From positions 1 through 20,464 of the forward strand of contig DOVG01000204.1 in NCBI GenBank assembly GCA_003520205.1: a stretch of DNA of 20,464 nucleotides, in the 5' to 3' direction. This stretch comes from Lachnospiraceae bacterium. Lineage in GTDB: Bacteria; Bacillota; Clostridia; Lachnospirales; Lachnospiraceae. The translations under genes were made by a program, and so were the position numbers. The notes beneath the pieces were generated by a model. That model had not been told where the DNA came from. It searched no databases and saw only the letters and a program-made list of their open reading frames with translations. Positions 16,214 to 20,464 of this stretch are shown one piece after another (within the stretch, counting starts at the first letter, position 1; each line of letters begins with the position of its first letter).

Positions 16214-17689
16214 ATGAGTGTAAGCGTATATTTTTCAAATCAACAAATTCAAATAGCTGTAGGGCAGAGAGGTAAAAAAGGAACTCTTAAGAGTGTCTAT
16301 ACGACAACAGCACCTGAGGGAAGCATCATAAATGGTATAGTTATGGATGGTGATTCTCTGGGAGCGCATATAAAGCAGTTCTGGGAAGCCCAGAATATTC
16401 CAAAGAAAGATGTATATCTCGTTGTCAACAGCAATAAAATTGCAGGAAAGAGTATAGAGGTTCCAAATCTCAATGAAAAGAAAACTCTTGCTTTTATAAT
16501 GCGTGAATTCTCAGATATGCAGCGTGAGGATGATGAAAATACGCTTGCGTATATAAAGATAGGTTCTGATAAAAAGAAGAAAATCGATAAGCTTTATGCG
16601 GAAATGGCGCCTAAGGATCAGCTTCGTGAATTCATGCAGATATTTGCAGATATGGGAGTTGTACTAAAGGGAATCATTTCCAGTGAAGGAAGTATTATAG
16701 GCTATGCTCAGATGAATATAGCTAAAAGCATTAAGAATTTTATACTTCAGATAATAAATGGAAATCTTGTATCAAATGTACTTTTTGCAGATGGTGAATT
16801 CAAATATTATAACTCTATCAGATGTTTTAACGAACCGGGGACAGAGGAATATCTGGATGATCTGGCACGTTCACTGAATCAGCTGCAGCAGTTTATGAGT
16901 GCGCAGAAGTTTACCATGCAGATAGAAAGAGTATTTGTGGCAGGAACTAATAAGAGTGATATAAGTCATTATTCCCAGGTTGTAAGAGAACATGGTATAA
17001 ATGCTCCTATAGAGCTCTATAGTGCCGGTATTGGTACTAGTGTTGGACTCGGTCATGAGGCTGAGGAAGCCCTTTTTGCAGTAAGTGGTCTCTATGATCA
17101 GGGAAAGGAAAGTAATTTCCTGACACACTTTAGTCTAAAGGATGATGCTGAAAATCAGATGGATCCGGCGACTAAGAGAAGAATAGTGACGATATTTACA
17201 ACATTTATTGTTATGGCTGTACTTTTCGGCGTTATGTTAACCATGAGGCTTCTTCGTGAGGCAAAATATAACGAGGCTCATGATTATAATAACAGCCCTT
17301 CGGTCAAGCTTCAGACTGCATCCTATGATACAGCCATAGAGCGAAGGGATACACTCCTTGCTAAGTATAATTCGATAAATACAGTTGTAGAAACTATAGA
17401 TTCATATCCTGTATGTACCGACGATATAATTAATAAACTTGAAGAATCAGCTAAAGGATATGCGGATATAAATATACTAAGCTTTGATGCAGATGCCGGA
17501 AAAATAACATTTTCGGCAAAGGCTGCAAGTGTAAATGATATATATAAATACATCGATAAGCTTCTGGAAGAAGATATCTTCATGACAGTTAATCATACAG
17601 GTTATGTCTATGATGAAAGAGAAGAGCTTTACGATATTCACGTTGACTGTACACTTGCTGAGTCTGTAGGAAGAGAAAAGGGGGAGTAG
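16214..17689 (+). CDS. PilM-PilN fusion (GspL-like) assembly protein
   Basis: A 491-aa bitopic protein. Residues 1 to about 300 look like the cytoplasmic actin-like PilM/GspL domain: it opens SVYFSNQQIQIAVG (phosphate-loop-like strand pair), has VYLVVNSNKIAGKSIEVP, and carries RVFVAGTNKSD and AELFAVSGL-like segments (ALFAVSGLYDQ). One membrane helix is at about 324-344, after a basic KRR. Beyond it come a helix with short heptad-like spacing (ERRDTLLAKYNSINTVVE) and a ferredoxin-like domain of PilN type (about 400-480). PilM and PilN are separate proteins in most type IV pilus systems; joined, they give the GspL architecture. The partner should be the next gene product, and the cytoplasmic side should contact PilB. 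GAGG (16203-16206) is 7 nt before the ATG. The PilM part is diverged, so the domain call is by overall layout and position. Confidence 0.78.
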   Translation: MSVSVYFSNQQIQIAVGQRGKKGTLKSVYTTTAPEGSIINGIVMDGDSLGAHIKQFWEAQNIPKKDVYLVVNSNKIAGKSIEVPNLNEKKTLAFIMREFSDMQREDDENTLAYIKIGSDKKKKIDKLYAEMAPKDQLREFMQIFADMGVVLKGIISSEGSIIGYAQMNIAKSIKNFILQIINGNLVSNVLFADGEFKYYNSIRCFNEPGTEEYLDDLARSLNQLQQFMSAQKFTMQIERVFVAGTNKSDISHYSQVVREHGINAPIELYSAGIGTSVGLGHEAEEALFAVSGLYDQGKESNFLTHFSLKDDAENQMDPATKRRIVTIFTTFIVMAVLFGVMLTMRLLREAKYNEAHDYNNSPSVKLQTASYDTAIERRDTLLAKYNSINTVVETIDSYPVCTDDIINKLEESAKGYADINILSFDADAGKITFSAKAASVNDIYKYIDKLLEEDIFMTVNHTGYVYDEREELYDIHVDCTLAESVGREKGE

Positions 17690-17692
17690 ACG

Positions 17693-18721
17693 ATGAAGAC
17701 AAATATGACTGAACGTGATAAACGACTCCTCGTAGGAATGTTCCTTTTTGTAATAATAGTTGCAGTAGGATATTGGGGGATTCTTCCTCAGTACAAGCGT
17801 TATAAGAAGCTTGAAACTAAGATAGAGCAGGAAGAAGACGAGCAGAAGCTGAATAAGATGAAGATTGCTAATCTGGCTCTTATAGAGATGCAGTCCGACG
17901 AATATGAGCAGAAGATAGCTGATAAGAAAGACGAATTCTATCAGGTGATGAAATCATCAGATATAGATAAAATGATGACCGAGCTTGCTTCAGGCAGAGG
18001 TCTTGATATCTATGAGTTATCTTTCACTATGCCTACTTCTCCTACTGAGAGGATGGCTTATCAGTATTCTGAACTGTATACGCGTCAGCAGGAACTGAAA
18101 AAAGAATACGAGTCTGCTTCAGATGAAACGAGCTCTTTATCAAGTTCAGATGATAAGGATAGTGATGATGAAGATGATGCAGATCTGAAGAGTAAGACTA
18201 CTTCAGATAAGAACAGTACAGCGGTACTTATGGATAATATGATGGGAGCGGAAGAAGGTGGCTATCAGCCCAATACTGATATATATGCCGTTCCTGTTAC
18301 AATGACAGTAGGTGGTGAGATAGAGGATCTTCACGCATTTATAAATGATATAATCGATATGGATAAGAGAGTTCTTCTTGTTGGTTATTCATGGGGAGAA
18401 TTCCGTGACGTGATCAGACGGGATGCAAATGGAAATATAATTAGAAGCTCTCAAGGTTCATCGTCAAATGGCAGCATAGCTTCAGCGGCAAATAATGCGG
18501 CAAATGAAGTGTCAAGTACTGCCGAATCAGCTGCAGGTACTGGTTCAAATGAAACAGTAGAAGTAGTTGTTAGAAAATCTCTTACTGTAAGATTAGAGAT
18601 ATACATGTGTGACACAACAGATATAGCATCAGCCGGGGATTCAGGAGAGGCAGGAGAAGCAACTTCGGATGAGGCAGGAGATGTAATAAATGTGGATGAT
18701 TCTGAAGTGGTAGAAGAATAA
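17693..18721 (+). CDS. PilO/GspM-like assembly protein
   Basis: A 342-aa bitopic protein: short cytoplasmic start, membrane helix at residues 11-31 (RLLVGMFLFVIIVAVGYWGI), coiled coil at about 36-95, then a ferredoxin-like domain. The segment YAVPVTMTVGGEIEDLHAFI and the following DIIDMDKRVLLVGYSW are typical of PilO. The layout TERDKRLL before the helix also fits GspM. It is longer than a usual PilO (about 200 aa) because of three low-complexity parts: a Ser/Asp stretch (about 141-175), a Ser/Asn/Ala/Gly stretch (about 251-286) inserted within the ferredoxin-like domain, and an acidic tail (about 312-342). It should pair with the PilN part of the preceding protein outside the membrane. GGGGGAG overlapping the preceding gene's end (17680-17686) lies 6 nt before the ATG, so translation is coupled. 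Confidence 0.8.
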   Translation: MKTNMTERDKRLLVGMFLFVIIVAVGYWGILPQYKRYKKLETKIEQEEDEQKLNKMKIANLALIEMQSDEYEQKIADKKDEFYQVMKSSDIDKMMTELASGRGLDIYELSFTMPTSPTERMAYQYSELYTRQQELKKEYESASDETSSLSSSDDKDSDDEDDADLKSKTTSDKNSTAVLMDNMMGAEEGGYQPNTDIYAVPVTMTVGGEIEDLHAFINDIIDMDKRVLLVGYSWGEFRDVIRRDANGNIIRSSQGSSSNGSIASAANNAANEVSSTAESAAGTGSNETVEVVVRKSLTVRLEIYMCDTTDIASAGDSGEAGEATSDEAGDVINVDDSEVVEE

Positions 18722-18774
18722 TAGTAGTAATAATATTTGACATAGAATCTTAAAATCTAGATGAGGACAACCAT

Positions 18775-20460
18775 ATGGAAATGAGGTCAAACAAAAACAT
18801 ACGAATAGGAGACGTCCTGAAGGAATTCGGCTACGTAACTGATGATGATATCGGAGCGGCACTTGAGTATTCGAAGAATCATGAGGGCGTACGTCTGGGT
18901 GGTGCTCTTATAGCGCTAAATATCATAACAGAGAAGCAGATGCTGGAGGCGCTGGGGCGTAGACTCCAATACGATGTGGTCAACATTTCCGATCTTAGCG
19001 TTGATATAAATGCTGTTGAAGCTATCCCTCAGCCACTTGCTGAGAAGTATGGCATGATGGCATATAAGATTGAAGATGGTGTTCTTTATCTTCTTACAAA
19101 TGATCCTCTTAATTTCTATGGAATAGAGGATATACGTCAGGTTGCAGGGACAGACCTTCGTATAGAACTGACGGAGAAGCAGCCTCTTGAGAATGCTATT
19201 CAGTATTATTATTCTGAGGTTGCTGCCAAGAAAGCTGCTGACAAGGCTTCCAAATCATCTCTTGCAGATGAAGATATCATAGAAGTAAATGTAGAAGATG
19301 CGGATGATGATACTCCTATTATAAATCTTCTTAATTCTCTTGTTGTAAGAGCATATAATTCAAATGTATCGGATATTCATATAGAACCATTTGAGAAGCA
19401 TACTTCAGTACGTATGCGTATGGATGGTGTTATAGTTGACTTTATGACACTTCCTAAGAATATTCATAATTCACTTATAGCACGTGTTAAGATAATCGGT
19501 GATCTGGACATAGCTGAGAGACGTATACCCCAGGATGGACATTTTAAGACTAATGTTGAGGGTGTTCCAATCAATGTCAGAGTATCTGTTATACCGACAG
19601 TATTTGGAGAAAAGGCAGTACTTCGTCTGCTCGCTTCGGCTGCTACAATAGATCATGCAGGTTCCTTCGGTATGAATGAACGTAATTATCAGATAGTAAG
19701 TCAGATGCTTCAGTCGCCCAATGGAATGATTTATGTTACAGGACCTACAGGTTCCGGTAAATCAACTACTCTGTATATGATTCTACAGACTCTATCTGAA
19801 AGAGCTGTAAATATATCAACTATAGAAGATCCTGTAGAAAAGAACCTTCCGAAGCTGAATCAGATGCAGGTAAATAATACCGCAGGACTTACATTTGAGG
19901 TCGGACTTAGAGCGCTTCTGAGACAGGATCCGGATATAATCATGCTCGGTGAAACTCGTGATGCAGAGACAGCTTCTATATCGGTCAGGGCGGCTATAAC
20001 CGGTCACCTGGTTCTTTCGACACTTCATACCAATGATGCAGCTTCATCAGTTACTCGTCTGATAGATATGGGTATAGAACCATATATGCTTGCAAATTCC
20101 CTCGTCGGTGTAATTGCACAGAGACTTGTTCGAAAGGTATGTCCGGACTGTGGTGAGTGGGGACAGATGACGGAAGAAGAGCAGCGTATAGTTGGACGTC
20201 CTCTCCCAAGAGTTATGCACAAAGTCGGCTGTAAGAAATGTAACGGAACGGGATATCGTGGACGTATATCAATTCACGAGATACTTCCGGTAGATAAGCC
20301 GATTCGTAAGATGATATCGGATGAGAAAACATCCGAAGAAATAAAGGAATATGCCAGAAAAGAACTGGGAATGCTTACCCTGAAGGAAAGCTGTATGGAA
20401 CTGATCGAGCAGGGACTTACAACAGTAGAAGAGTTAGTTAAAGTAGCATACTATGATTAA
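18775..20460 (+). CDS. pilB: Pilus assembly ATPase PilB/GspE
   Basis: A 561-aa hexameric motor ATPase that powers pilin insertion. The N-terminal MshEN-type domain (about 1-150) has two R[IL]G motifs: RIGDVLKEFGYVT from R10 and RLGGALIALNIIT from R40. The core follows: DIHIEPFEKHTSVRMRMDG (about 200-218), Walker A GPTGSGKST (323-331), Asp box EDPVE (351-355), Walker B IIMLGETRD (388-396, Glu393), and His box GHLVLSTLHTND (410-421). A four-Cys zinc site (C456-PD-C459 and C486-KK-C489) is typical of PilB/GspE and absent from the retraction ATPase PilT, which excludes PilT. GAGG (18763-18766) is 8 nt before the ATG; an alternative ATG at 18781 is less well spaced. The gene is complete and ends 4 nt before the window edge. 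A 53-nt gap separates it from the PilO-like gene; a TTGACA there lacks a proper -10. Confidence 0.95.
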   Translation: MEMRSNKNIRIGDVLKEFGYVTDDDIGAALEYSKNHEGVRLGGALIALNIITEKQMLEALGRRLQYDVVNISDLSVDINAVEAIPQPLAEKYGMMAYKIEDGVLYLLTNDPLNFYGIEDIRQVAGTDLRIELTEKQPLENAIQYYYSEVAAKKAADKASKSSLADEDIIEVNVEDADDDTPIINLLNSLVVRAYNSNVSDIHIEPFEKHTSVRMRMDGVIVDFMTLPKNIHNSLIARVKIIGDLDIAERRIPQDGHFKTNVEGVPINVRVSVIPTVFGEKAVLRLLASAATIDHAGSFGMNERNYQIVSQMLQSPNGMIYVTGPTGSGKSTTLYMILQTLSERAVNISTIEDPVEKNLPKLNQMQVNNTAGLTFEVGLRALLRQDPDIIMLGETRDAETASISVRAAITGHLVLSTLHTNDAASSVTRLIDMGIEPYMLANSLVGVIAQRLVRKVCPDCGEWGQMTEEEQRIVGRPLPRVMHKVGCKKCNGTGYRGRISIHEILPVDKPIRKMISDEKTSEEIKEYARKELGMLTLKESCMELIEQGLTTVEELVKVAYYD

Positions 20461-20464
20461 AAAG

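Noticed and set aside
18737..18756. Promoter before the PilB gene (TTGACA at 18737-18742, TAAAAT at 18751-18756)
   Set aside because: The two boxes are only 8 bp apart, and at 16-18 bp spacing there is no acceptable -10. PilB is probably read from the upstream promoter.

Overview
The window holds one large gene cluster, all on the + strand, for a type IV pilus or type II-secretion-like pseudopilus of a low-GC Gram-positive anaerobe. The A+T-rich DNA, Shine-Dalgarno (SD) sites close to GGAGG, the PilC/PilM-PilN/PilO/PilB set with no secretin or PilP, and the style of the giant surface proteins suggest a clostridial organism, most likely a Lachnospiraceae of the Butyrivibrio/Roseburia kind. The genus is a guess, because no rRNA or other marker gene is present.

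Layout. (1) 1-150: upstream region with a dyad around a TTGACT box, a small hairpin, and a strong SD that sets the first start. (2) 151-13941: five closely spaced prepilin-like genes. The first two are extraordinary. Each has an ordinary prepilin N-terminus (G|FTLVE plus hydrophobic helix) carrying a huge extracellular part: about 1660 aa with BspA/DUF285-type leucine-rich repeats, and 2296 aa with about 25 GLUG-like repeats. They are followed by three small minor prepilins: a GspK/PilX-like one lacking Glu5, a GspI/PilV-like one and a GspJ/PilW-like one. (3) 14035-14899: a small one-helix pilin-like protein with no cleavage motif, then a prepilin-peptidase-family protein reduced to its N-terminal zinc/DiS_P_DiS half. 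(4) A near-consensus promoter (TTGACA-17-TACAAT) with an 8-bp dyad over its -10 box at 14896-14943. (5) 14968-20460: the assembly machine: PilC/GspF platform, a PilM-PilN fusion (GspL-like), PilO/GspM-like and PilB/GspE ATPase.

How it fits together (inference). PilB drives PilC; the PilM-PilN fusion and PilO connect the cytoplasmic motor to pilin subunits in the membrane. The I/J/K-like minor prepilins probably form an initiating tip complex. The two giant prepilins, too bulky to be repeated along a filament, are probably displayed at or near the tip as adhesins, comparable in principle to the modular tip pilins of Streptococcus sanguinis. No obvious small major pilin, no complete prepilin peptidase and no PilT lies inside the window, so these must be elsewhere or just outside it.
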